Positions 38,623 to 46,916 of a DNA stretch of 50,881 bases are shown here, in pieces. Below the pieces are notes generated by a model. It was given only the letters and a program-made list of their open reading frames with translations. It was not told where the DNA came from and did no database searches. Position 1 is the first letter of the stretch, and the number at the start of each line of letters is the position of its first letter. A program made the translations under genes and the position numbers. Source of the stretch: Blautia sp. (lineage in GTDB: Bacteria > Bacillota > Clostridia > Lachnospirales > Lachnospiraceae); contig JAFTPT010000037.1 in assembly GCA_017463155.1 (NCBI GenBank), positions 1-50,881 on the forward strand, read 5' to 3'.

Positions 38623-39978
38623 ATGACACGAAACATCTCAAAAGCCAGAATCGTTCCCATGCAGTTTGCCGGCGCCACCGATCAGGAATTTGACCGGATC
38701 ATGGCCGCCCTTACGGACATCTACAGCGAAGAAGCTGAATTCCTTCCCAAGATCCCGGTCGGCGCGCCCGTCCCTGCGGAGGCCGACGCGGTCCTCTTCC
38801 CGGTCATGTGGGTCGAAGTCTACAAGGAGATCGACAAGCTTCTGGACACCATCCATGTGCCGGTGCTGGTGCTCACCACCACCTTCGGTGTCTCCCTGAT
38901 GTTCGACTGGGAGTCCGTCGCCTACATGAAGAGCAAAGGTCTCAAGGTCTTCAACCCGCACAGCATTGAGCTTGCAAAGACCATCTTCAAGGCGCTGGCG
39001 CTTAAACGCGACATGCAGCACCAGAAGTTCCTGGTCTTCCACGACACGGACGGGGACGGCACCTGGATCCCGGAGCAGTTCAAGATCTTCTACTGGTGGA
39101 ACGAGGAATGTCAGCAGTCCATGAAGGACAAATTCGGCATCACCATCGTCCACAAATCCATGAAGGCCCTGGGCGAAAAAGCCGCCGCGATCCCGGATGA
39201 GGATGCTCTTACCGAGCTGAAGCGCTGGGATTTCGACGAAGAGATTCCTTACAAAAAGCCCGTCCTCGGCGCGATCCGCCTGTTCATGGCGATCCGCGAT
39301 GAGGTTGACGCGGAAGGCGATGTGGTCGGCTGCGGCGTCAACTGCCTGAACGAATCCTATTTCAGCGACACGACGCCCTGCCTTGCCTGGAGTCTCCTTT
39401 ACCAGGACCGCGGCGTCATGTGGGTCTGCGAGAGCGATACCTCTTCTCTCATGACGGAGTACCTGTTCGGAAAGACCATCGACGCTTCGATCTTCACCAC
39501 CAACATCTATCCGTTCCTGTCCGGCATGCCTGCCCTCTCCCATGAGAAGATCCAGTCCTTCCCGGATGTGGAAGACCCGGACGACCATGCACTGCTGGTA
39601 CACTGCGGATACCTGGGGTGCATTCCCAAAGCCCTCTCCACGAGATGGGTGCTTCGTCCGCCGGTCCTCGGATGGCATTCCTGGGATATGGTCGGCGACA
39701 ACGGCGTCGTGGTGGATGCCGAGGTTGAAAAAGGAGACATCACCCTCTGCAAGCTCCACGGATCCTTTGACAAGGTGTTCGTGGAAAAGGCTGTGCTTGA
39801 AGAGTATGTCAAATATCCGGGTTCGGACTGCCGCAACGGCGGCCTGATCAAGGTGGCCGACGGCTATGATATGATGGAACGCATCGTTTCCCATCACGTG
39901 ATCGTACTGACAGGAAAACGCAGCAACCAGATGAAAGCCGTCGCGGAAATCTTTGATATCGACGTAGATCTGGGCTGA
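38623..39978 (+). CDS. L-fucose isomerase-like protein
   Basis: This 451-residue protein resembles the FucI/AraA-like sugar isomerase superfamily. The C-terminal half has the family-like run CGVNCLNESYFSDTTPC, then WVCESDTSSLMTEYLFGKTI, comparable to the substrate- and metal-binding part of fucose isomerase. The N-terminal half has alternating strands and helices (VLFPVMWVEVYKEIDKLL). GGAGG is placed seven to nine bases before the ATG. It probably isomerises the imported sugar or a derivative; the exact substrate is unknown. Confidence 0.75.
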   Translation: MTRNISKARIVPMQFAGATDQEFDRIMAALTDIYSEEAEFLPKIPVGAPVPAEADAVLFPVMWVEVYKEIDKLLDTIHVPVLVLTTTFGVSLMFDWESVAYMKSKGLKVFNPHSIELAKTIFKALALKRDMQHQKFLVFHDTDGDGTWIPEQFKIFYWWNEECQQSMKDKFGITIVHKSMKALGEKAAAIPDEDALTELKRWDFDEEIPYKKPVLGAIRLFMAIRDEVDAEGDVVGCGVNCLNESYFSDTTPCLAWSLLYQDRGVMWVCESDTSSLMTEYLFGKTIDASIFTTNIYPFLSGMPALSHEKIQSFPDVEDPDDHALLVHCGYLGCIPKALSTRWVLRPPVLGWHSWDMVGDNGVVVDAEVEKGDITLCKLHGSFDKVFVEKAVLEEYVKYPGSDCRNGGLIKVADGYDMMERIVSHHVIVLTGKRSNQMKAVAEIFDIDVDLG

Positions 39979-40059
39979 GCCGGAGCCGCATCACGCGGAA
40001 CGATCAGGAAAGGGGCAGGCGCGGAGCCCTTTCATTGCCCGGCATTGAGAGGAGATAGC

Positions 40060-43000
40060 ATGAAAAAAACCATCTGCAGAACAGAGAAGGTGACGATCCC
40101 TACCTACGAGATCGGTGCCTATGACAAAAACCCCATGTTTCTTGAAAAGCGGGTCTACCAGGGCTCCAGCGGACGTGTCTACCCGCACGCCGTCTGTGAG
40201 AAGGTCTCCGACGAGAAGACCGACCGGGAGTACACGGCCGTCTTTCTTGAAAACGATTACATTCTTGTCATGATCCTGCCGGAGATCGGCGGAAGGATCC
40301 AGCGGCTTTATGACAAGACCACCGGCTATGATGCCGTCTACTATAACGAAGTGATCAAGCCTGCCCTGGTCGGACTGGTCGGTCCGTGGATCTCGGGCGG
40401 GATCGAATTCAACTGGCCCCAGCATCACAGGCCGTCCACCTTTGACCCGGTGGATCACTGGGTTACGGAGAATGACGATGGTTCCGTCACGGTATGGGTC
40501 GGTGAAACCGAAAAAATGTTCCACCAGAAGACCTCCACGGCCTTCACGGTCTACCCGGACAAGGCCTTCCTCGAGATCCGCGGACAGTTCTACAACCCGA
40601 CAGACCGTCCGCAGACCTTCCTGTGGTGGGCCAACCCGGCTGTTTCTGTGAATGACCACACCCGGTCCATCTTCCCGCCGGATGTCACGGCGGTCATGGA
40701 CCACGGAAAAAGGGACGTTTCCACCTTCCCCATCGCCACCGGCACCTACTACAAGGTCGATTACAGTCCGGGCACGGACATTTCCCGCTACAAAAATGTC
40801 CCCGTGCCCACCTCCTATATGGCTGCACATTCCGATTTTGACTTTGTCGGAAACTATGACGATGCTGTCCGGGCCGGGCTTCTGCATGTGGCCGACCACC
40901 ACATTTCTCCGGGTAAAAAGCAGTGGACCTGGGGCAACGGTGACTTCGGCCGTGCCTGGGACCGCAATCTGACCGATGAGAACGGCCCCTATATCGAGCT
41001 GATGACCGGCGTCTATACCGACAACCAGCCTGATTTTACGTTCCTCAAGCCCTACGAAAAGAAGAGCTTTACCCAGTATTTCATGCCTTACCGGCAGGTG
41101 GGCGGTGTGAAGAACGCTTCCAAAGAACTGCTCATGAATCTGGAGTGCGCCGAAAACGCTGTCCGGGTGCTTCTGTACGCCCCCGTGGAACTCGGGAATG
41201 TCACGCTGGAGCTTCTGAAGGATGGCGCGGCCGTCTGTAAAGAGGAACTCACGCTTCACACCTCGGATGTCTTTGAAAAGGAGATTCCCCTCACCTATGA
41301 GGATCCGTGCTCGCTGACGCTTCGCGCCGTAAAGGATGAGAAGGTCCTTCTCTCCTACACGCCGCTTCCGGCCTCGGAGGAACCGGTCCCGTCACCGGCA
41401 GAGGCTCTTCCGGAGCCCGAAAAGGTTGCGACCAACGAACAGCTGTTCCTGGCGGCCACGCATCTGGAGCAGTACCGCCATGCCACCCGTTCCCCCGGGC
41501 CCTACTATCTGGAGGGGCTTCGCCGGGATCCCACGGATATCCGTCTGAACAACGGATACGGCAAATATCTGTACAAGAAGGGACTATTTGAAAAAGCCCT
41601 TCCCTGCTTCCGGCAGGCGGTAAAGAGCGCCACCTGGAAAAACCCGAACCCCTATGACTGCGAGCCTTACTATTATCTGGGACTGACGCTCAAGGCGCTC
41701 GGGCAGAAGGAGGAGGCCTACGATGCCTTCTATAAGGCGGCCTGGGACGGAAACCAGCAGCGGAACGCCTTCTACCAGCTGGCCCTTCTCGCGGCGGAAA
41801 AGGAAGCGTACGAACAGGCTCTGTTTTTTGCCGAGCAGTCCCTGCAGAACGGCCTTCACAACCTGAAAGCAAGGCTTCTGAAGACGACCCTCCTGCGCCT
41901 TACCGGCCGTACGGAGGAAGCCATCTCCTTTGCAAAGGAAACCCGCCGGATCGATCCGCTTGATCACGGCAGCCTCTACGAGCTGTACAGACTCACGGAG
42001 GAAGAGGCGCTTCTTCAGGAATGCAGGGCATTGCTTCGCAATGATGCCCATAACTATATCGAGCTGGCCCTCTCCTACCGCGCCGCGGGCATGAAGGCGG
42101 AAGAAGCAAAGGTGCTTCACCTTGCCCCGAAGGACAGCGGCCCCCTGCTCCTGTATTATCTGTACGACTGTACCGGAAATGATTCCGAGCTTGCCGCGGC
42201 CGAAGCTGCCGACAGCCTGTACTGCTTCCCGAACCGTCTGGAGGACATCGAGGTGCTTCAGAAGGCGGCGACTGCGGGTGGACAGTATGCAAAGTACTAT
42301 CTCGGCTGTCTGTACTATGACCGGGAACGGCACGCGGATGCGGCCGTTCTCTGGGAGGAATGCGCTTCCCGTATCTCCCTGCCCACCGTATATCGCAACC
42401 TGTCCCTGTACTACTACAATAAGGCAGGACAGCCCGATAAAGCCGGTGAAGCCATGGAAAAAGCCTTTGCCATGGATCAGACGGACGCAAGGATCTTCTT
42501 TGAGCTGGACCAGTTCTACAAGATCACCAACCGTCCGGCCAGCGAAAGGCTCGACAAAATGGAAGCCCATCCGGAGCTCCTCGCACAGCGGGACGACCTG
42601 TATACGGAATACATCACTCTTCTTAACATGGCCGGCCGTTACCGGGAAGCCTATGAGCGCACCATGAACCACAAATTCCATCCCTGGGAGGGTGGCGAAG
42701 GAAAGATCCCGGCCCAGTACCGGAGCGCGCTCAAAAAAATGGCCCTCGCCTGCATGGACGAGGACCGTAAGAAGGCCGTTTCCCTCCTTACACAGGCGCT
42801 GGCATATCCGGAAAACCTGGGGGAAGGAAAGCTGATCGGCTCCAAGGATAATGATCTGTACTACCTGCTCGGGACACTGGCCGAAAACGAAGAAGAGGCC
42901 AAAGAGTACTATACAAAAGCAACCATGGGCGACGGAACGCTTGGTTCAGCCATGTACTACAACGACCAGCCGCCCCAGATGACCTACTATGCCGCCCTGG

Positions 43001-43305
43001 CGTACAAAAAGCTCGGCGAAGAGGAAAAAGCGGAGCAGATGTTCCGGGCCTTCCTGGACTACGGAGCCGCCCACATGGATGACGAGATCACGATCGATTA
43101 TTTTGCGGTCTCGCTGCCCGACTTCCTGATCTTCGACGCGGACCTGAACAAAAAGAACCAGGTCCACTGCTGCCTGATGAACGCCCTCGGATCTCTCGGG
43201 CTCGGGCAACACGAGGAGGCTGCCGGCTGGATCGAAAAGGGCCTTGCCCTTGAACAGTGCAGCCAGGTCCTTCTGGAACTGAAGGAACAGGAGCTTGACA
43301 TGTAG
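40060..43305 (+). CDS. DUF5107 domain protein with TPR repeats
   Basis: This very large cytoplasmic protein (1081 residues, no signal peptide) has an N-terminal beta-rich domain (about 1-330) of the DUF5107 type, related to the galactose-mutarotase-like fold. It carries LPEIGGRIQRLYDK and the striking GPWISGGIEFNWPQHHRP at about 108-125. From about residue 455 on, helical tetratricopeptide-type repeats follow (GLFEKALPCFRQAVK, GQKEEAYDAFYKAAW, EEAAGWIEKGLAL). DUF5107-TPR proteins occur in sugar clusters but have no assigned reaction that I can vouch for. The start at 40060 follows GAGGAGA. It is a candidate novel intracellular glycan-processing enzyme. Confidence 0.85.
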   Translation: MKKTICRTEKVTIPTYEIGAYDKNPMFLEKRVYQGSSGRVYPHAVCEKVSDEKTDREYTAVFLENDYILVMILPEIGGRIQRLYDKTTGYDAVYYNEVIKPALVGLVGPWISGGIEFNWPQHHRPSTFDPVDHWVTENDDGSVTVWVGETEKMFHQKTSTAFTVYPDKAFLEIRGQFYNPTDRPQTFLWWANPAVSVNDHTRSIFPPDVTAVMDHGKRDVSTFPIATGTYYKVDYSPGTDISRYKNVPVPTSYMAAHSDFDFVGNYDDAVRAGLLHVADHHISPGKKQWTWGNGDFGRAWDRNLTDENGPYIELMTGVYTDNQPDFTFLKPYEKKSFTQYFMPYRQVGGVKNASKELLMNLECAENAVRVLLYAPVELGNVTLELLKDGAAVCKEELTLHTSDVFEKEIPLTYEDPCSLTLRAVKDEKVLLSYTPLPASEEPVPSPAEALPEPEKVATNEQLFLAATHLEQYRHATRSPGPYYLEGLRRDPTDIRLNNGYGKYLYKKGLFEKALPCFRQAVKSATWKNPNPYDCEPYYYLGLTLKALGQKEEAYDAFYKAAWDGNQQRNAFYQLALLAAEKEAYEQALFFAEQSLQNGLHNLKARLLKTTLLRLTGRTEEAISFAKETRRIDPLDHGSLYELYRLTEEEALLQECRALLRNDAHNYIELALSYRAAGMKAEEAKVLHLAPKDSGPLLLYYLYDCTGNDSELAAAEAADSLYCFPNRLEDIEVLQKAATAGGQYAKYYLGCLYYDRERHADAAVLWEECASRISLPTVYRNLSLYYYNKAGQPDKAGEAMEKAFAMDQTDARIFFELDQFYKITNRPASERLDKMEAHPELLAQRDDLYTEYITLLNMAGRYREAYERTMNHKFHPWEGGEGKIPAQYRSALKKMALACMDEDRKKAVSLLTQALAYPENLGEGKLIGSKDNDLYYLLGTLAENEEEAKEYYTKATMGDGTLGSAMYYNDQPPQMTYYAALAYKKLGEEEKAEQMFRAFLDYGAAHMDDEITIDYFAVSLPDFLIFDADLNKKNQVHCCLMNALGSLGLGQHEEAAGWIEKGLALEQCSQVLLELKEQELDM

Positions 43306-43330
43306 CTCCGCGACTTGTCTAATATTGCAC

Positions 43331-43383
43331 CCCGGGCCGGAAAAGGTGACAAAAATCGCCAATGACTTCCGGTCCGGGTTTTT
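43331..43383 (+). terminator. Terminator after the DUF5107 gene
   Basis: CCCGGGCCGGA pairs with TCCGGTCCGGG (one G-U pair) and is followed by TTTTTC. The next promoter overlaps its 3' half. Confidence 0.8.
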
Positions 43384-43390
43384 CTATAAT
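43362..43390 (+). promoter_or_regulatory. Promoter nested in the terminator
   Basis: ATGACT (43362-43367) and a perfect TATAAT (43385-43390) are 17 bases apart, 50 bases before the epimerase-like gene. RNA polymerase can thus restart directly behind the terminator. Confidence 0.55.
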
Positions 43391-43439
43391 GGTACCATGA
43401 TGACATTGTCATATGACTAATTCCGACGGAGGTACCATT

Positions 43440-44243
43440 ATGAAGTTAAAGTTTGGCGTTAACCTGGAAGCCTTCTATACCGAGCTGCCCTTCGAAGAGC
43501 GGTTTGCCGCAGCCAAAAAAGATGGCTTCAACTATGTCGAGTTCTGGGGCTGGGAGGACAAGGATCTTCCCAAAGTCAAGCAGATCCTGGCGGACAATGA
43601 CCTGACCCTTTGCAATTTTAACGGCGATGGTCCCTTCTCCATGTGCAACCCGCAGACAAAGGAGCAGTATCTCGAGCACCTGAAACGGGCCGTAGAGGCA
43701 GCAAAGTTCATGGATCTCCATACCCTGGGCATCCACTCCGATTCTCTGCAGGAGTGGCCGCAGTACGCAGTGCCGCTTCCGGAGGACTACTCCTACACCA
43801 TGAAGATCTGCACCTGCTTTGACATCCTGAAGACCATCGCTCCCTGGGGCGAAGAAGCGGACATTACCTTCGTACTGGAGCCGCTGAACACGGTCAAGGA
43901 CCATATCGGGAACTTCCTCGAAGACACCCGCACAGCCGCAGAGCTCGGGATCCTCACCGGTTCCGACCGTATCAAGGTCCTGTACGACGCCTACCATATG
44001 TATCTGAATGAAGGACGCATCGTGGAATCGACGCAGAAATATCTCGACCGGATCGGCTACATCCACATCGCCGACGCACCCGGCCGTCACGAGCCCGGCA
44101 CCGGTGCGATCAATTACAGGAGATACTTCGACTTTGTGGCCGAGGCCGGCTACGACGGAGTCATCACCTTCGAGCTGTATCCGGAATCAAGTACGGAGAA
44201 GGCTGTCGCCGCCATCAAGGAAGTCTGCGGCGAACACTGGTAA
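43440..44243 (+). CDS. Sugar phosphate isomerase/epimerase, hydroxypyruvate isomerase-like
   Basis: This 267-residue TIM-barrel protein of the AP-endonuclease-2-like family has predicted metal ligands Glu in FVLEPLNT, Asp/His in LYDAYHMY, His in YIHIADAPGRHEPGTG and the final Glu in FELYPE. The block HIADAPGRHEPGTGAINY is very like hydroxypyruvate isomerase (Hyi), though relatives act on ketoses or inositol derivatives. GGAGGT lies before the ATG at 43440. It closes the sugar cluster, followed by a strong terminator. Confidence 0.88.
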   Translation: MKLKFGVNLEAFYTELPFEERFAAAKKDGFNYVEFWGWEDKDLPKVKQILADNDLTLCNFNGDGPFSMCNPQTKEQYLEHLKRAVEAAKFMDLHTLGIHSDSLQEWPQYAVPLPEDYSYTMKICTCFDILKTIAPWGEEADITFVLEPLNTVKDHIGNFLEDTRTAAELGILTGSDRIKVLYDAYHMYLNEGRIVESTQKYLDRIGYIHIADAPGRHEPGTGAINYRRYFDFVAEAGYDGVITFELYPESSTEKAVAAIKEVCGEHW

Positions 44244-44253
44244 AACGAAACGA

Positions 44254-44288
44254 GGGGACGGTTCTTTGGAGAACCGTCCCCTTTTTTT
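44254..44288. terminator. Strong terminator with GGGGACGGTTCT arms
   Basis: The perfect 12-bp stem (44254-44265 with 44270-44281), 4-base loop, is followed by seven T on the plus strand. It also faces the end of the minus-strand methyltransferase gene. The arm is identical to the core of the 23847-23911 repeat. Confidence 0.9.
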
Positions 44289-44296
44289 ACTCTTTT

Positions 44297-45157
44297 TTAC
44301 TGGATCGACCATCTTCCGGACGCGCCGCACGGGAGGATCAGTCCGGTCTCCCTGACGGGAAGACCGATCTCACCGGATTCCACATGCCCGCCGAAGCTCT
44401 TAAGCTCCGTGGACAGAAGATAGGTCAGCACGGCGGGCTGAAGACCCGTCGTATAGGAATTCAAAAGGAAGAACACCGGTTCTTCCGATAAAAGCTTTGC
44501 GCATAACCGGATCAGCGGGTGGATCATATCCTCGATCTTCCAGATCTCACCCTTGGGACCGCGCCCGTAGGACGGCGGATCCATGATGATCGCGTCGTAA
44601 TGGTTGCCCCGGCGGATCTCCCGCTCGACAAACTTCACGCAGTCGTCCACAAGCCAGCGGATGGGCGCCTCCGAAAGGCCGGACGCTGCCGCGTTCTCCT
44701 TCGCCCAGGTCACCATCCCTTTGGACGCATCCACATGCGTGACCGCCGCGCCGGCCGACGCCGCCGCCAGTGTAGCGCCGCCCGTATAGGCAAACAGGTT
44801 CAATACCTTGACCGGGCGCCCTGCTTCCTTGATCTTCTGCCGGAACCAGTCCCAGTTCACGGCCTGCTCCGGGAACAGCCCGGTATGCTTGAAGCTGAAG
44901 GGCTTTAAGTGGAAGGTCAGATCGTCATAGTGGATCTCCCACTGCTCCGGCAGGTGAAAGAATTCCCATTCGCCTCCACCCTTACTGCTTCTGTGATAAT
45001 GTCCGTTAGGCTTCTTCCAGCCCTTGTGTACCCGCTCCGTGTCCCAGATGACCTGGGGATCCGGCCGCACCAGCAGATAGTCTCCCCAGCGCTCCAGCTT
45101 CTCGCCCCTGGAGGTATCGAGCACCTCGTATTCCTTCCAGCGGTCAGCGGTCCACAT
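44297..45157 (-). CDS. Class I SAM-dependent (rRNA-type) methyltransferase
   Basis: This 286-residue methyltransferase of the COG1092/RlmI-like group shows the AdoMet motif VLNLFAYTGGATLAAASAGA, acidic HVDASKGMV, and the catalytic-type IMDPPSYGRGPKGE. The N-terminal third (VIWDTERVHKGWKKPNG, HTGLFPEQAVNWDW) is typical of this short form, lacking the PUA domain of RlmI. The start at 45157 follows AAGGAG; the long upstream extension overlaps another gene. Target RNA position unknown. Its first bases overlap the end of the preceding small gene by 14 bases. Confidence 0.87.
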   Translation of the reverse strand: MWTADRWKEYEVLDTSRGEKLERWGDYLLVRPDPQVIWDTERVHKGWKKPNGHYHRSSKGGGEWEFFHLPEQWEIHYDDLTFHLKPFSFKHTGLFPEQAVNWDWFRQKIKEAGRPVKVLNLFAYTGGATLAAASAGAAVTHVDASKGMVTWAKENAAASGLSEAPIRWLVDDCVKFVEREIRRGNHYDAIIMDPPSYGRGPKGEIWKIEDMIHPLIRLCAKLLSEEPVFFLLNSYTTGLQPAVLTYLLSTELKSFGGHVESGEIGLPVRETGLILPCGASGRWSIQ

Positions 45158-45383
45158 GGCTGTCTCCTTCCTGCTTTTGGGAGCTTTTTGTCCACCGTGC
45201 CGCTTCGCAGCCGACAAAATCGCCGCCCAGGATCCGGATCTCATCCGGAAGCGCTTCGCCTCTCTCGGCAAATTCCGCCTCGATCTTTTTCCTTGCGTCG
45301 GTCTCGTTGTACGAATAAACCATACCGTCACAGTAGGGGAATGCCTCCCCCCGACGATATCCCTCCCATTCATAACGGTTCAT
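45144..45383 (-). CDS. Small protein of unknown function
   Basis: This 79-residue acidic-to-neutral protein starts MNRYEWEGYRRGEAFPYCDG, with ARKKIEAEFAERGEALPDE in the middle. No membrane segment or known family. AAAGGAG stands ten bases before its ATG, it starts 15 bases after the rrf2 stop, and its end overlaps the methyltransferase start by 14 bases, all of which fit a translated operon member. Confidence 0.65.
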   Translation of the reverse strand: MNRYEWEGYRRGEAFPYCDGMVYSYNETDARKKIEAEFAERGEALPDEIRILGGDFVGCEAARWTKSSQKQEGDSHVDR

Positions 45384-45398
45384 CTGCCAAAAGCTCCT

Positions 45399-45830
45399 TT
45401 AGATAAAATAGTTGTTTTCCTTCTCCTGCTGCCAGCTGAGCAGGTCTTCCAGCGTGACATGATCGACCACGCCGCTCACGGCCTCCGCGATCCGGTTCCA
45501 GAGGATCCGGGTCACACATTCCTCCTCACGGTCACAGGTACCCGGCATCTCTGTACATTCCACCGGTGCCAGACTTCCCTCCGTCAGGCGCAGGATCATC
45601 CCTACGGTGTACTCCTCGGGACGACGGGTCAGCACATAGCCGCCCATCGGTCCCCGGACGCTTCGCACGAAGCCCGCCTTATTGAGTACGGATATGATCT
45701 GTTCAAGATATTTGTCCGAGATCTCCTGCCGGGCAGCCACATCCTTCAGCCGGATCGGATCCCCCGAATTATGAGCCGCCAGGTCCAGCATCAGCCGGAT
45801 GGCATAGCGCCCCTTTGTGGAAATTCTCAT
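45399..45830 (-). CDS. Rrf2-family transcriptional regulator
   Basis: This 143-residue winged-helix regulator begins MRISTKGRYAIRLMLDLAAH, the Rrf2/IscR/CymR signature, with the recognition region EISDKYLEQIISVLNKAGFVRSVRG. Three cysteines (VECTEMPGTC, then EEC) spaced six and five apart could bind an iron-sulphur cluster as in IscR; CymR lacks such a set. Just downstream of cysK, it probably controls cysteine or iron-sulphur metabolism, possibly including its own operon. Confidence 0.92.
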   Translation of the reverse strand: MRISTKGRYAIRLMLDLAAHNSGDPIRLKDVAARQEISDKYLEQIISVLNKAGFVRSVRGPMGGYVLTRRPEEYTVGMILRLTEGSLAPVECTEMPGTCDREEECVTRILWNRIAEAVSGVVDHVTLEDLLSWQQEKENNYFI

Positions 45831-45885
45831 ACAAACCTCCTATCAGACAAGTTATGATCCACGATCAGGCCATGGAAAGGACAAG

Positions 45886-46818
45886 TCAATCAGTAAAAAG
45901 CGGTGTCGAATAATACCTGTCGCCGCTGTCCGGAAGAAGGGCAACGATGGTCTTGCCCTCGTTTTCGGGACGCTTTGCCAGCTCGATCGCCGCATGGAGC
46001 GATGCCCCGGAGGAAATACCGGTCAGGATCCCCTCGGCCTTTGTCAGCGCCTTGGAGGCTGCAAACGCATCGTCATTCTCCACCGTGATGATCTCATCAT
46101 AGATCTTCGTGTTCAGGACAGAGGGTACAAACCCCGCGCCGATCCCCTGGATCTTGTGGGGGCCGGGCTTGCCTTCCGAAAGGACCGGCGAAGAAGCCGG
46201 TTCCACTGCTACGATTTTAACACCGGGCTTCTGAGATTTCAAGTATTCTCCTACGCCGGTCAGAGTGCCGCCGGTACCGACGCCCGCGACAAAGAAATCG
46301 ACCTCGCCGTCCGTATCCGCCCAGATCTCGGGACCGGTCGTCTCCCTGTGCATTTTGGGGTTGGCGGGATTGTCGAACTGTGCCGGGATAAAGCTGTCCG
46401 GGATCTCGGAGGCAAGCTCCTCGGCCTTCGCGATGGCTCCCTTCATGCCCTTGGTTCCGTCGGTCAGGACCACCTCCGCACCGTAGGCTTTCAGAATGTT
46501 GCGGCGTTCCACGCTCATGGTCTCCGGCATGGTCAGGATGATCCGGTAGCCCTTGGCGGCTGCGATCGCGGCCAGCCCGATACCGGTATTTCCGGAGGTC
46601 GGCTCGATGATGGTGGAGCCTTCCTTCAGAACGCCCCTCTCCTCTGCGTCCTCGATCATCGCCTTGGCGATCCTGTCCTTGACGCTTCCGGCAGGATTCA
46701 GGTATTCAAGCTTGACCAGGACCCTTGCCTTCAGTCCTTCCGCCTTTTCGATACGACTTACTTCCACCAGCGGGGTCTTTCCGATCAGTTCCAGTGTTCC
46801 CTTGTAGATGTTTGCCAT
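45886..46818 (-). CDS. cysK: Cysteine synthase A (O-acetylserine sulfhydrylase)
   Basis: This 310-residue PLP enzyme joins sulphide to O-acetylserine to give cysteine. The cofactor lysine is in [22 protein letters not shown] binds the substrate carboxylate, [12 protein letters not shown] the phosphate, and [11 protein letters not shown] is the C-terminal signature. Full length. It is the first gene of a unit with rrf2, 55 bases apart, driven by a near-consensus promoter. Confidence 0.97.
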   Translation of the reverse strand: MANIYKGTLELIGKTPLVEVSRIEKAEGLKARVLVKLEYLNPAGSVKDRIAKAMIEDAEERGVLKEGSTIIEPTSGNTGIGLAAIAAAKGYRIILTMPETMSVERRNILKAYGAEVVLTDGTKGMKGAIAKAEELASEIPDSFIPAQFDNPANPKMHRETTGPEIWADTDGEVDFFVAGVGTGGTLTGVGEYLKSQKPGVKIVAVEPASSPVLSEGKPGPHKIQGIGAGFVPSVLNTKIYDEIITVENDDAFAASKALTKAEGILTGISSGASLHAAIELAKRPENEGKTIVALLPDSGDRYYSTPLFTD

Positions 46819-46830
46819 GATGCTACCTCC

Positions 46831-46868
46831 TATTTCCTAGTTATCAAGTATGAAATATATGATTTAAG
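46831..46868 (-). promoter_or_regulatory. AT-rich possible operator before cysK
   Basis: Between the cysK promoter and ribosome site the minus strand reads an AT-rich stretch with a partial dyad (ATCATATATTTCAT) and ACTAGGAAATAGG. An Rrf2-type regulator is encoded in the same operon, so a binding site here is plausible. I cannot match it to a defined consensus. Confidence 0.3.
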
Positions 46869-46871
46869 GAG

Positions 46872-46899
46872 ATTATAGCATATCTCAAGGATTTGTCAA
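46872..46899 (-). promoter_or_regulatory. Promoter of cysK
   Basis: On the minus strand, perfect TTGACA (46894-46899) and TATAAT (46872-46877) are 16 bases apart. Confidence 0.8.
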
Positions 46900-46916
46900 T
46901 CATTTTTTCTGTTTTT

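Noticed and set aside
41584-42681. Minus-strand frame inside the DUF5107-TPR gene
   Set aside because: It is an antisense shadow of a collinear, well-spaced operon gene with a good ribosome site.
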